A DNA stretch of 64,000 bases from Paratinospora sagittata (Eukaryota > Streptophyta > Magnoliopsida > Ranunculales > Menispermaceae), in assembly GCA_035771175.1 (NCBI GenBank), contig CM069598.1, forward strand, positions 19,754,438 to 19,818,437, read 5' to 3'. The translations under genes were made by a program, and so were the position numbers. Position 1 is the stretch's first letter. The number at the start of each line of letters is the position of its first letter. The notes beneath the pieces were generated by a model. That model was not told where the DNA came from and made no database searches. It saw only the letters and a program-made list of their open reading frames with translations. Below are positions 57,901 to 64,000 of the stretch, piece after piece.

Positions 57901-60023
57901 GTATCGGACACAGGTATGTCAGGCTAAAGTAAAGAGTTCGGGTAACATAGAGTTGACCTATATTACCAATGCTGATTGTTTCAGTTTCAAACAAGTAATC
58001 ATTTTAGCATTCTTTACCTTGATTTTTGGTTGCGTTTGGTTTGTGATTTAAAAACAGTGATAAGATCCAAAAAATGAAACATCAGAAAATAACATTTTAT
58101 TGTTTTCTGTAAACAAAAACCTTTTGAGTAAAATGTTCAAAAACTGTCTTTGATTCGACTATTTGAACATGTTATTTATAATCTGAATTTTCAGATACAG
58201 AAACTATATCTGAATTGCTAACCAAATGAGGGCCTTGTATTTTTTATGTGACTGCTAGATTGCTGCATTGGAGGAAGCTAGGGCAAGAATGCTGCAGGGA
58301 ACACTTGTGCTCCAAAAGTTATTCCGTGGTCACCAAGCTCGATGCCATGCTTATGAGTTAAAGAGCAAAATATCTAGATTGCAGTCATGTAAGCATGTCT
58401 TCCAAATGACTCATTTTTACTGACACTATGGTCACAACTGCTTCATGTATTTCTCAATCTAATTAGTTGATTTATGTGGGTGCAGTTATCCGAGGTGAAA
58501 ATGCAAGAAAGGAATATGAGTATTTGATAAAGAGATTGAGAGCAGTTTCTCTCATTCAAAAGTGTAAGGGGCAGACTTTTGCTCTTTTTAGGTGCAATTC
58601 TGGCTTCTTTATAATTGGTATATCTGATGGACATTTTCTTCTGCCTTTTTTTGCAGCAATCCGTGGTTGGTTGGCAAGGAAGAATTACAAAATGCAGAAG
58701 CTGTTGAAATCAAATCTTATCAGCACAAATGCTAACAAGCGGCCAGTTGAGAAGAATCCAGAACGCAAGGTATTACTATAATAATTAGGTCCATCCTATG
58801 AGGCAGGAAGAAAATCCTTCCTTTTTGTTAATATTTGTCGTAAAGTGCATTTATCATCCTGCATTTTCTGTTTTGAGTAACTTTAGAATGGAGCTTAGGT
58901 TCAAGGCACCTTAGATCTAATCTGTTGAATGAAAAGTTTCTAAAATTGTGTCAATCATGAACGTTGAAAGTTCTATTATCTAATGCTCATCTGAACTAGT
59001 GGATTTGACTATAGGTCTATTAAACTTTTGGTTTTAGCATTACGGTAATGAAGCTGCTAGTGTTAGGCTGTTAGCCACTTTCCTGTAGGTTCTGCTTGGT
59101 ATTTCTAAAGAATAAGTTCATATATGGGTCATTTACCATTACTTGTATGACAATGTTCTTTGAAGTTTGAGGTTTTTTTGTCGATCAAGCTGGTACTTAT
59201 AATGGTACCAATTTTGGGCATGCTAAAGTTGCGTTTGTTTTCATATTCAGTTGCAGTCAGTTGTATCTTGATAAATTAAAACAATAGATATGTGTTTGGT
59301 TTGTGAAATCCCTAAATAGCTTTTGGATACAATTTTAGAGTACAAGCCATTTCTAATAAATGAATAGACCAAAGAGTTTGGATTGCATCCTAGTTTTTGA
59401 AAACTTTTCTTTTTTATGGATCTTGAAGCAAAAATGCAGCTGTCATGTTTAGATGAACCAGTAATTCAGGAGGTGGCGAGGTGCATTTTGCTACAGAATG
59501 CTTCCATGGGCGTGTTATGATCCTGATTTATAGTGGAGGACCTGTATTGCTAGGAGTGCACTAATTTAGGTTTGCACAGATGTGTTGGGTTGGTGGGTGG
59601 GAGGATCCTGTATTGCTGTCGTTGTAGTCGCCCATGTTTTTGTTTTCCATTTCTTGTAGTACTGATTTTCGTGGTTGGTGTCTTGGGGGAAGGGGGAGTT
59701 ATATTTTGAGAGGATTTTTGTTGAAGAGAAAGCACATTTATTCTTGTTTTCAGAATTCTTTTACTTTATAGTGCATGAAGGACAACCATTATTTTCTGTT
59801 TCTTTTGCAGTATTTGCAGCAGGAGCATGTTCAAGAGCGATCTTCTATTGTGGCTGAACTCCAGAGGCAAGTTCTGAAGTCAGAAGCAGTGCTGGTGCAA
59901 AAGGAAGAGGAGAATTTTACATTGCAGCAGCAACTTAAGCAATTAGAGATGAAGTGGTCGGAGTATGAGGTTAAGATGAAAACGATGGAGGAGACCTGGC
60001 AGAAACAGATAATATCTTTACAG
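35591..60023 (+). CDS. ATM2-like: Class VIII unconventional myosin (ATM2-like), 3' end outside window
   Basis: Plant class VIII myosins are actin motors linked to plasmodesmata, the plasma membrane, new cell plates and endocytosis. The spliced frame joins 23 exons: 35591-36022, 36738-36839, 36931-37074, 37166-37316, 37446-37473, 37651-37816, 38012-38075, 38223-38236, 38317-38401, 39199-39302, 39418-39556, 40086-40204, 40285-40437, 40522-40611, 44113-44187, 49811-49969, 51440-51643, 56426-56631, 56722-56857, 58259-58388, 58486-58563, 58657-58769, 59811-60023. That is 3105 nt, 1035 codons, all borders GT-AG, no stop. The N-terminus [15 protein letters not shown] and PSARRSLP is the class VIII ATM2 type. 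P-loop GESGAGKT is at residues 287-294, switch I 335-342, switch II DICGFE 559-564, IQ motifs about 860-940 and a coiled coil 965-1035. Known ATM2 relatives are about 1.1-1.2 kaa, so a short tail is missing. Several near-invariant residues are changed (see findings). Confidence 0.93.
36738..36839 (+). CDS. Myosin VIII exon 2
   Basis: Residues 145-178, start of the SH3-like N-terminal motor subdomain ([17 protein letters not shown]). Phase 0 on both sides; acceptor TTTCAG, donor GTGAG. Confidence 0.9.
36931..37074 (+). CDS. Myosin VIII exon 3
   Basis: Residues 179-226. It carries [26 protein letters not shown], the conserved motor entry (DLxxLSxLNEPSVLxNL). Phase 0 on both sides. Confidence 0.92.
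37166..37316 (+). CDS. Myosin VIII exon 4
   Basis: Residues 227-276, [16 protein letters not shown] then KKLMDAPYV. The usual PHVYAIAD-type helix reads PYVSALSN, one of several departures from the family. Ends phase 1. Confidence 0.9.
37446..37473 (+). CDS. Myosin VIII exon 5 (28 nt)
   Basis: Short exon encoding DEVNQSIII just before the P-loop. Acceptor TGCAG, donor GTAAAG; it is needed to keep frame between exons 4 and 6. Confidence 0.88.
37651..37816 (+). CDS. Myosin VIII exon 6 (P-loop and switch I)
   Basis: Residues 286-341. It encodes [12 protein letters not shown] (P-loop, ATP phosphate binding) and ends in switch I. Switch I reads NSNASRF where myosins have NxNSSRF; the first serine is alanine (residue 338). 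Confidence 0.93.
38012..38075 (+). CDS. Myosin VIII exon 7
   Basis: [21 protein letters not shown], the strand after switch I. Ends phase 1; the broken codon is completed by the 14-nt exon. Confidence 0.9.
38223..38236 (+). CDS. Myosin VIII exon 8 (14-nt micro-exon)
   Basis: TTCTACTGGAGAAG supplies the last two bases of Phe and then LLEK, giving the conserved FLLEKSR of myosin motors. It is bounded by AG at 38221-38222 and GT at 38237. Without it exons 7 and 9 do not join in frame. Confidence 0.82.
38317..38401 (+). CDS. Myosin VIII exon 9
   Basis: [24 protein letters not shown], matching the [23 protein letters not shown] block of the motor. Ends phase 1. Confidence 0.9.
39199..39302 (+). 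CDS. Myosin VIII exon 10
   Basis: [27 protein letters not shown]. Intron 9 before it (797 bp) has a CT microsatellite near 38766-38787 and AT-rich sequence of no clear family. Confidence 0.9.
39418..39556 (+). CDS. Myosin VIII exon 11
   Basis: Encodes the upper 50-kDa segment with [12 protein letters not shown], a hallmark of myosin motors. Ends phase 1. Confidence 0.93.
40086..40204 (+). CDS. Myosin VIII exon 12
   Basis: [24 protein letters not shown] followed by KLTLPQ. Ends phase 0. Confidence 0.92.
40285..40437 (+). CDS. Myosin VIII exon 13 (switch II)
   Basis: Residues 517-567. [21 protein letters not shown] then [14 protein letters not shown]. Switch II keeps D, G, F and E; the variable position that is Tyr in most plant myosins is Cys. 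Confidence 0.93.
40522..40611 (+). CDS. Myosin VIII exon 14 (relay helix)
   Basis: [21 protein letters not shown]. The usual NNSFEQ start reads TNGFEQ. Followed by the 3.5-kb intron 14. Confidence 0.92.
40962..41791. mobile_element. hAT-like non-autonomous element in intron 14
   Basis: The 830-bp element is flanked by GCTCTACC (40954-40961) and GCTCTAGC (41792-41799), an 8-bp duplication with one change. Ends CATTGTTTTAAAAATCG and CAAGGTTCAAAAAGGC (inverted) resemble hAT termini. Both ends are packed with GAGGC/GCCTC words such as TGAGGCTTACGCCTCA. Confidence 0.65.
42186..42255 (+). repeat. Dispersed SINE-like repeat, copy 1
   Basis: GCGGTTACTAACATGGTATTAGAGCTTTGA..GAGATCTTGTGTTTGAACC resembles, in opposite orientation, 43630-43715. 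The GAACC/GGTTC-type word fits a pol III B box only loosely. Confidence 0.35.
43139..43470 (-). mobile_element. 5'-truncated L1-type LINE fragment
   Basis: Minus-strand translation gives [24 protein letters not shown], the C-terminal block seen in the other two LINEs here, and an A-rich tail on the minus strand (T-rich 43139-43169 on plus). No target duplication was found. Confidence 0.6.
43630..43715 (-). repeat. Dispersed SINE-like repeat, copy 2
   Basis: The reverse complement reads GTGGTTTCTACCATGGCATC..GAGGTCTTGGGTTCAAGTATC, similar to 42186-42255. GGTCTTGGGTTCAAG resembles a B box. Confidence 0.35.
43769..43900 (-). repeat. SINE-like copy, minus strand
   Basis: The T-rich tail at 43769-43788 is followed by GAGATCGGCAGGTATCAGG ATTCTTTGGTTTCCTACTA, the complement of the 3' end of the copy at 27436-27573. 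The 5' part differs, so the boundary there is uncertain. Confidence 0.5.
44113..44187 (+). CDS. Myosin VIII exon 15
   Basis: [25 protein letters not shown], the relay-loop region. Flanked by 3.5-kb and 5.6-kb introns. Confidence 0.92.
44482..44660 (+). repeat. tRNA-derived SINE candidate in intron 15
   Basis: TTGGTGTGATGGATAGG fits a pol III A box and GGGGTCTTGAGTTTTATTC is a degenerate B box about 40 bp later. The rest (CGAGGATAGGGGGTTCAC) is non-coding. No clear tail or duplication. Confidence 0.35.
45000..45294. mobile_element. Tourist/PIF-Harbinger-type MITE in intron 15
   Basis: The 295-bp element is flanked by TTA at 44997-44999 and 45295-45297. Its inverted ends are GGGTGTGTTTGGTTGGTGAG and GGGTGTGTTTGGTAGCTAAG (complement). 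The inside has mirrored TTTTCTCGAGAAAA-like words. A related copy is at 55692-56030. Confidence 0.75.
45905..46380 (-). pseudogene. LINE C-terminal zinc-binding region
   Basis: The peptides [14 protein letters not shown] and WTTLWMIW match the Cys/His-rich block found after the RT in plant LINEs. Broken by stops. Confidence 0.65.
46382..48491 (-). pseudogene. LINE ORF2 reverse transcriptase pseudogene
   Basis: Peptides [55 protein letters not shown] and [11 protein letters not shown] identify an L1 RT spread over four frames. Both catalytic boxes are damaged: the first Asp (KLDFEKAYD type) reads EANFAKAYG, and the FADD box reads FAND at 47350-47361. Confidence 0.88.
48534..49375 (-). pseudogene. 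LINE ORF2 endonuclease pseudogene
   Basis: The first residues resemble the plant L1 endonuclease start (MKILS, NIR) and a [12 protein letters not shown] block lies near 49050-49090. The C-terminal RVVSDHC motif (catalytic His) is at about 48725-48745. A C15 run at 48954-48968 and multiple stops break it. Confidence 0.75.
49811..49969 (+). CDS. Myosin VIII exon 16
   Basis: Residues 623-675, with [10 protein letters not shown] and [12 protein letters not shown]. It ends HYARE, where the near-universal motif is HYAGxV, so residue 674 is Arg instead of Gly. Confidence 0.92.
50370..50535 (+). pseudogene. RTE-type LINE reverse transcriptase scrap
   Basis: Plus-strand translation with stops gives [20 protein letters not shown] and KCLEKLEF, then KWRKPI. 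This is the KMKNGKAxGPDxIPIEVWKCL block of RTE-clade LINEs, distinct from the L1 copies. Only this block remains. Confidence 0.6.
51440..51643 (+). CDS. Myosin VIII exon 17 (loop 2 region)
   Basis: [19 protein letters not shown] then the actin-binding loop region and SVVSKFK. Phase 0 on both sides. Confidence 0.9.
51874..51925. repeat. (TA)n microsatellite, about 52 bp
   Basis: Uninterrupted TA dinucleotides in myosin intron 17, next to a T run. Likely to vary in length between individuals. Confidence 0.9.
52368..52746. mobile_element. MITE in intron 17
   Basis: Inverted ends GCTTGCGTTTGGTAGGCAAT and GGCTGCGTTTGGCATCCAAT (complement). TGA occurs next to both ends and may be a 3-bp duplication. 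AT-rich inside, no coding. Confidence 0.6.
53280..54516 (-). mobile_element. 5'-truncated L1-type LINE with target duplication
   Basis: GCATCCATTAGTAATTTTT at 53261-53279 and GCATCCATTTGTAATTTTT at 54517-54535 flank it, differing at one base. The A-tail is on the minus strand. It encodes only the C-terminal part after the [24 protein letters not shown], the WEDLWCG block, and [14 protein letters not shown]. Confidence 0.9.
55692..56030. mobile_element. Tourist-like MITE, second copy, in intron 17
   Basis: It starts GGGGTGTGTCTGGTAGCTGG and ends TTATCTATCAAACAT, with TAA/TTA next to the ends. Inside it has TTGAGAAAATTT and CTCGAGAAAA words like the 45000 copy. More diverged. Confidence 0.6.
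56426..56631 (+). CDS. Myosin VIII exon 18 (SH1/SH2 helices)
   Basis: Residues 744-811. [10 protein letters not shown] has Cys-762 for the usual Arg of [23 protein letters not shown] is the SH2/SH1 region, and RSAYATR replaces the conserved RSGYPTR (residues 797-803). Ends phase 2. Confidence 0.92.
56722..56857 (+). CDS. Myosin VIII exon 19 (converter)
   Basis: [18 protein letters not shown] then [14 protein letters not shown], the converter end (KxFFRxGQ) that leads to the lever arm. Confidence 0.93.
57114..57352. repeat. Tandem duplication, period 128 bp, in intron 19
   Basis: TTTAGCAAATTCTTTT..TTATTCTCTTGTTTTTA, TTTTATGAGTTTATA and GATCT(A/G)TTTGGTTTG occur at 57114-57227 and again at 57242-57352. 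Confidence 0.8.
57595..57955. mobile_element. MITE in intron 19
   Basis: Inverted ends CAATGTTACCTAGACTCGAG and CTATGTTACCCGAACTC (complement) enclose mirrored GTCGGATACGGGTACAC / GTATCGGACACAGG words. This is a common type of dispersed plant repeat. Confidence 0.5.
58030..58240. mobile_element. Possible short MITE in intron 19
   Basis: GGTTGCGTTTGGTTTGTGAT at the left and ATTGCTAACCAAATGAGGGC at the right are weak inverted ends like those of the 52368-52746 element. It stops about 20 bp before exon 20, close to the splice acceptor. Confidence 0.35.
58259..58388 (+). CDS. Myosin VIII exon 20 (lever arm, first IQ motifs)
   Basis: [12 protein letters not shown] then [19 protein letters not shown], an IQ-type calmodulin-binding motif. 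Ends phase 1. Confidence 0.9.
58486..58563 (+). CDS. Myosin VIII exon 21
   Basis: [26 protein letters not shown], the middle of the IQ region. Ends phase 1. Confidence 0.88.
58657..58769 (+). CDS. Myosin VIII exon 22 (last IQ)
   Basis: [14 protein letters not shown] closes an IQ motif, followed by a basic Lys/Asn-rich linker. Phase 0 end. Confidence 0.9.
59811..60023 (+). CDS. Myosin VIII exon 23 (coiled coil)
   Basis: Residues 965-1035. [22 protein letters not shown] and [12 protein letters not shown] match the class VIII coiled coil. The donor GTGAGT at 60024 opens an intron that contains a copia element; the remaining C-terminal exon(s) lie past 64000. Confidence 0.9.
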
Positions 60024-60075
60024 GTGAGTTAGGTTTTTCAATATGTTACTTTCCTAGAATGCTATCAGTAGTATA

Positions 60076-60350
60076 TGTTGAGATTTGTTTCCTGTACAGA
60101 TTTATTTTCTTTACGGATTTATTTCCTTTAAGGAAAGATAATAATTTTAGTAAGACGTCTTATATAGCAGTTACTAAAATTGTAATTATAGCTATATGTA
60201 CATAGCTCTGTATGTCTATATATATGGAGTCCCTCCATTAAGACAGTACACAAGAATAAGAAAATATCCTTTCTCTTCTCCCGTGGATGTAGGCCATAGA
60301 GCCGAACCACGTTACATCTTTGTGTCTTTCATTATTTTATTTTCTTAACA
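60076..60350 (+). repeat. 5' LTR of intronic copia element
   Basis: TGTTGAGATTTG...TTTTCTTAACA, 275 bp, TG...CA ends. TCTATATATATGGAG near 60216 can serve as a TATA box. Confidence 0.82.
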
Positions 60351-60362
60351 TGGTATTAGAGA
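60351..60362 (+). other. Primer-binding site of intronic copia element
   Basis: TGGTATTAGAGA begins right after the LTR; it matches the initiator tRNA-Met type TGGTATCAGAGC with two changes. Confidence 0.75.
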
Positions 60363-61203
60363 CCTAGGTTTTTATTACTAGGAAATCTGTTTCGACCTTT
60401 ATCGTCGAAATCATCATTGTCGCTTTCATCGCCGGAATTCTCTTGAGTGGCCTTCATTGCCGTCGCTGCCTTCATCGCTAGCGTGGAAACCACGACGCCG
60501 TCGTCGTCTGTGCTACTGCTGCTGCAACTGGATAGATTTGTCTTCTGCAAATCGCGACCCAGCCATTGGAAGCGCCCGAAGTAGCTTCGCCTTCGCCGGA
60601 AACGAATCGCACAAGTTCGCTCTCTGACGATCAACGCGGCTGAGTTACTGTTACTGTTCATCGTCTTCTTCTTTGCCGCGGAGATCCTCGTCTTCATTTT
60701 TCTTCGTCTGCAACTTTTTCATCGCCATCTTCATTGCCTCTGTTACTGTTCATCATCTTTTTCGTTGTCGTCTTCTTCTTCATCGCCGTCGTTGCCTGGG
60801 TGACCTTCCTGCAAACGCTTCGTCTGGTTCGTGCGATTCATCGTCTTCTTCGTCTGGCTCGTGCGACCGTTCCTGGTTCATCACCATCGACTTTGTTTTC
60901 GATTCATCGACTGAGGATTCTCAGTCGCCTTTCTCGTCGTCGCCTTTCTCACTGTCTGCAACCTCTGTTCGACCTCTCTAAACTCACTGTTCAACACTCG
61001 TCTTCTTCCTTCGTCTTCTCTCTCTTTCTTCTTTCTTTCTCTTCGTCTTCTCTGGTCATCTTTTAGAATACCTCTTTCTTCTTCTTTCTCCTTCTCCTTG
61101 TGCCATTTCCCAAGAGTCGAACACTGGTGTCGGGATTTCAAGTACACCTCTTCAACCAGCGAGACTCATCTTCTTCTTCTTTACATCTTTGAAGAAAAAA
61201 AAA
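60363..61203 (+). other. Untranslated leader of intronic copia element
   Basis: About 0.84 kb of C/T-rich sequence with many TCGTC and CTTCTTC repeats. Open frames here (Ser- or Phe-rich) are due to the biased composition and are not taken as genes. Confidence 0.7.
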
Positions 61204-61860
61204 ATGTCGGTTACTTCCGAAACAGTGCAGACAGAAGAAACAATTGATAAAATAAAGAAAGGAGAACTACCAAACATTCAAGCAGCCTACAGACTTGATG
61301 GAAAAAATTATTCGAGTCTATGACTTCTTGGCTGGACTCAATGCAAAGTTTGATCAAGTGAGAGTTCAAACTCTCAGCAAAGAGTTGCTAACTCTGAATG
61401 AGACTATCTCCGCTATCCGGACTGAAGAAAGCAGAAGAAGTGTTATGCTCACACCTCAAAAGTTGGAAGGCTCAGCTATGGTCGCCAATCGGGGAAATGA
61501 TAAGAAGACACACACTCCGCGCGTTGAATCATCAAAGGTCCCAAATCGAGACAATAGGGACAATCTAAGGTGTACTTATTGTCAGAAGACTAGACATACC
61601 AGGGAGAAGTGTTGGAAACTTCATGGCAAGCCTTCAACTTCTAGTAAAGAATGGGGTTACAACGGAGGACAACAGAAAACCAGTGGACAAGCACATCTGT
61701 CTACTGAACCAACAGTTGTAGCTTCCCCGATGCCAGACGGATTCAGCCAAGACGATATTGAAAGATTGAAATCTTTGCTTGGCACTCTTGACAAACCCTC
61801 AGGTACCTGTTCATTCGCCCATTCAGGTAATTTTCCTATTTCTATTGGATTTAACGTCTT
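61204..61860 (+). pseudogene. Copia gag with internal deletion
   Basis: ATG at 61204 starts MSVTSETVQTEET and reaches the RLDGKNY motif that opens plant copia gag, then hits a TGA at about 61321. In another frame, YDFLAGLNAKFDQVR, which normally lies some 150-200 residues later, follows at once. So most of the gag core is missing. The downstream frame has a CCHC zinc knuckle at 61571-61612. Confidence 0.82.
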
Positions 61861-62155
61861 GGATAAATCTTTTGCTAACTCTTGGGTTATAGATTCTGGT
61901 GCTACTGATCACATGACCAATTCTCCCAATATATTTCATACCTACAACCCATGTCCTAGTAGTCGGAAAATAGCCACAGCTGATGGATCCTTAACCGCAG
62001 TTGCTGGTATAGGTGATGTTCACATCAGCCCCACCCTTACACTCAGAAATGTTCTTCATGTTCCTAAACTATCTACTAATCTTATCTCTATTAAAAAACT
62101 GACCCATGATCTGAGTTGTAATGTAACCTTCTTCCCTACTTACTGTGCATTTTAG
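61861..62155 (+). pseudogene. Copia protease region, ends in a premature stop
   Basis: DSGATDH at 61892-61912, then LRNVLHVPKLSTNLISI. A TAG at 62153-62155 interrupts the frame, which resumes unchanged at 62156, so a single base change could be the cause. Confidence 0.85.
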
Positions 62156-62164
62156 GACCAGGAC

Positions 62165-63216
62165 TTGGGGACGATGATTGGACATGCTAAGGAACAGGAC
62201 GGGTTATATTACCTTGAGACACCAGTACATCCTATCAAGAGTACCACTTCATTTCTCTCTGAGCACAAACTTTCCAATAAAGAAAAACTATGGCTCCATC
62301 ATCGCCGCCTTGGCCATCCTTCTTTTCGATCTCTTAAAATCATGTTTCCTTTTTTGTTTAAATCTCTGAATGTTGAAGATTTTCACTGTGAAGTGTGTGA
62401 ACTTGCGAAACACAAACGTATATCTTTTCCACTTAATAATGACAGAAGTTCAGATCCTTTTGATCTCATTCATAGTGATATTTGGGGTTCCTCTCCAATA
62501 CCTAATGTTTCTGGAGCTCGATGGTTTGTGTCTTTTATTGATGATTGTACTAGAGTCTCGTGGATATTCTTATTAAAACAAAAATCCGATGTGAGCTTTA
62601 TTCTCCCTACCTTCCGTAACATGATACACACCCAGTTTGGTGCTAAAATCAAGAGATTTCGCTCTGACAATGCTAGAGACTATTTTAATCAAACATTGAC
62701 CAACTACTTCCAAACCGAGGGGATCCTTCATGAATCATCCTGTGTTTACACTCCACAACAAAATGGAGTTGCTGAAAGAAAAAACGGTCATCTACTTGAT
62801 ACAACTCGAGCCTTTTTATTTCAGAATAATATGCCTAAGTCCTATTGGGGGGAAGCTGTCCTTACTGCAACACATCTTATTAACCGTCTACCATCCCGAA
62901 CCCTTGATTTCAAAAGTCCTATGGAAAAGCTACGTCAATTTTATCCTAAGCTTAAAATCTCCAATAATCTTATACCTAGAATATTTGGGTGTGTTTCATT
63001 TGTCCATGTTCACCAACCCAACAGGGGAAAGTTGGACCCTAGAGCTCTTAAGTGTGTTTTTGTCGGATACTCTTCCACTCAAAAGGGATATAAATGCTAT
63101 CATTCGCCATCAAAGAAATTCTTTGTCTCAGCCGATGTCACTTTCTGTGAACCTGAGCCTTATTTTTCCGCTCCTCCTCTTCCGGGGGAGAATGTCATCA
63201 TGGAAGATAAGGACGT
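62165..63216 (+). pseudogene. Copia integrase (long open frame)
   Basis: Zinc-binding region LWLHHRRLGHPS...CEVCELAKHKR, then the core. The catalytic triad is complete: Asp at 62477-62479 (HSDIWG), Asp at 62666-62668 (SDNARDY) and Glu at 62774-62776 (VAERKNG), with 35 residues between the last two. The C-terminal GYSSTQKGYKCY block is present. It is a domain of a broken polyprotein rather than an independent gene. Confidence 0.9.
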
Positions 63217-64000
63217 GATAACCCTTTTGATCTTTTTGACCCCTTTACCCTCCAACAAACCAAACCTGAATCTCCTACACCCCCTGTACCCAATGACGAA
63301 CCTAAGGATTGGATGACTAGACAAGTGTACTCAAGGAATAAAGCCGCAGCTCCTGAACCGATGCAAGCTCAAGAATCTGAACCAATCCCTGAGAATGAGG
63401 TAACAAATCCTGAACCCTCCTTACAAATTTCATTCGTTCCTGAAACTAACAATGATCTTTTAGCCTCTGAACCTGACAATGACCTTCCCATTGCCATTAG
63501 AAAGGGAACAAGGGAATGCACTAAACATCCCTTGTATCCACTATCTCATGTTGTATCCTTTGAGAAGTTCTCACCAACCCATAAGAGTTTCCTTACCAGC
63601 CTGAACAATATCCAAACTCCTACATCATTATCCGAGGCTTTATCTAATACAAATTGGAAACAAGCTATGAATGTGGAAATGGAAGCTCTGGAGAAAAATA
63701 CAACATGGGAGTTGGTAGACTTGCCTCTAGGAAAGAAACCTGTGGGATGCAAATGGGTTTATACAGTAAAATACAAAGCAGATGGGTCCCTAGAGCGCTA
63801 CAAGACAAGATTGGTAGCCAAAGGATATACTCAGACATATGGTTTGGACTATCAAAAGACATTTGCTCCGGTTGCAAAAATGAATACTGTGAGACTTCTG
63901 TTGTCATTGGCAGCCAATTATGACTGGGATCTGCAACAATTTGATGTAAAGAATGCATTTTTACATGGGGATTTAGAAGAAGAAATCTATATGGAAGTGC
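63217..64000 (+). pseudogene. Copia reverse transcriptase, N-terminal part, cut by window edge
   Basis: A frameshift near 63215-63240 moves the frame. It then stays open to the end: a Pro/Glu-rich linker, [14 protein letters not shown], then RT blocks [29 protein letters not shown] and [18 protein letters not shown]. The catalytic YVDD is beyond the window. Confidence 0.9.

Larger units (their letters stand above)
60076..64000 (+). mobile_element. Ty1/copia retrotransposon in the last visible myosin intron (incomplete)
   Basis: A 275-bp LTR, a primer-binding site, leader, partly deleted gag, protease, integrase and the start of RT run to the window edge on the same strand as the gene. There is one stop and one frameshift in about 2.7 kb, so it is much less decayed than the other LTR elements here. 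The 3' LTR is outside. The left flank GTATA (60071-60075) is the expected target duplication. Confidence 0.9.

Noticed and set aside
60356..61147. Several open frames rich in Ser, Arg or Phe on both strands
   Set aside because: They lie in the C/T-rich leader of a copia element between primer-binding site and gag; composition alone explains them.

Overview
The window reads as nuclear DNA of a flowering plant, most likely a eudicot. The evidence is an intron-rich gene for a plant-specific class VIII myosin, AT-rich intergenic DNA with many microsatellites, plant-type Ty1/copia and Ty3/gypsy LTR retrotransposons, L1-type and RTE-type LINEs, SINE-like repeats and several MITE families. The species cannot be named from sequence alone. 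No prokaryotic operon, CRISPR array, rRNA or canonical tRNA gene was seen.

Layout. 1-16 kb is a graveyard of LTR retrotransposons. A decayed Ty3/gypsy element on + (gag, PR, RT, RNase H, IN and an intact extra ORF before the polypurine tract) leads into its 3' LTR. It is followed by a 2.7-kb LTR of another family, a minus-strand copia-type LTR with a possible envelope-like reading frame, a truncated LTR, a solo LTR with a perfect 5-bp duplication, a copia gag stub and a minus-strand Ty3 pol fragment. 17.3-27.3 kb is one copia element bounded by TTTAC target duplications. Two later LTR insertions split it, and one of those contains a third insertion with its own ATATG duplication. 27.4-35 kb is AT-rich intergenic DNA with a SINE-like copy, MITEs and simple repeats.

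35.6 kb to the end is a class VIII (ATM2-like) myosin gene on +. I could place 23 exons (1035 codons) with GT-AG borders and an unbroken frame; the C-terminal tail lies beyond the window. Its introns hold a hAT-like element, SINE-like and Tourist-like elements, three minus-strand L1 copies, an RTE scrap and, in the last visible intron, a copia element still open at the window edge. The myosin keeps its P-loop and frame but differs at several positions that are nearly invariant in myosins, so it looks like a fast-evolving paralogue.

The only clearly host gene is the myosin. The transposable elements do not form a pathway; they record successive insertions and set the size of the gene and its flanks. 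I did not find a convincing new molecular system. The items most worth a second look are the divergent motor, its 14-nt micro-exon, the intact extra ORF of the Ty3 element, and short GC-rich palindromes that recur in several LTR families.
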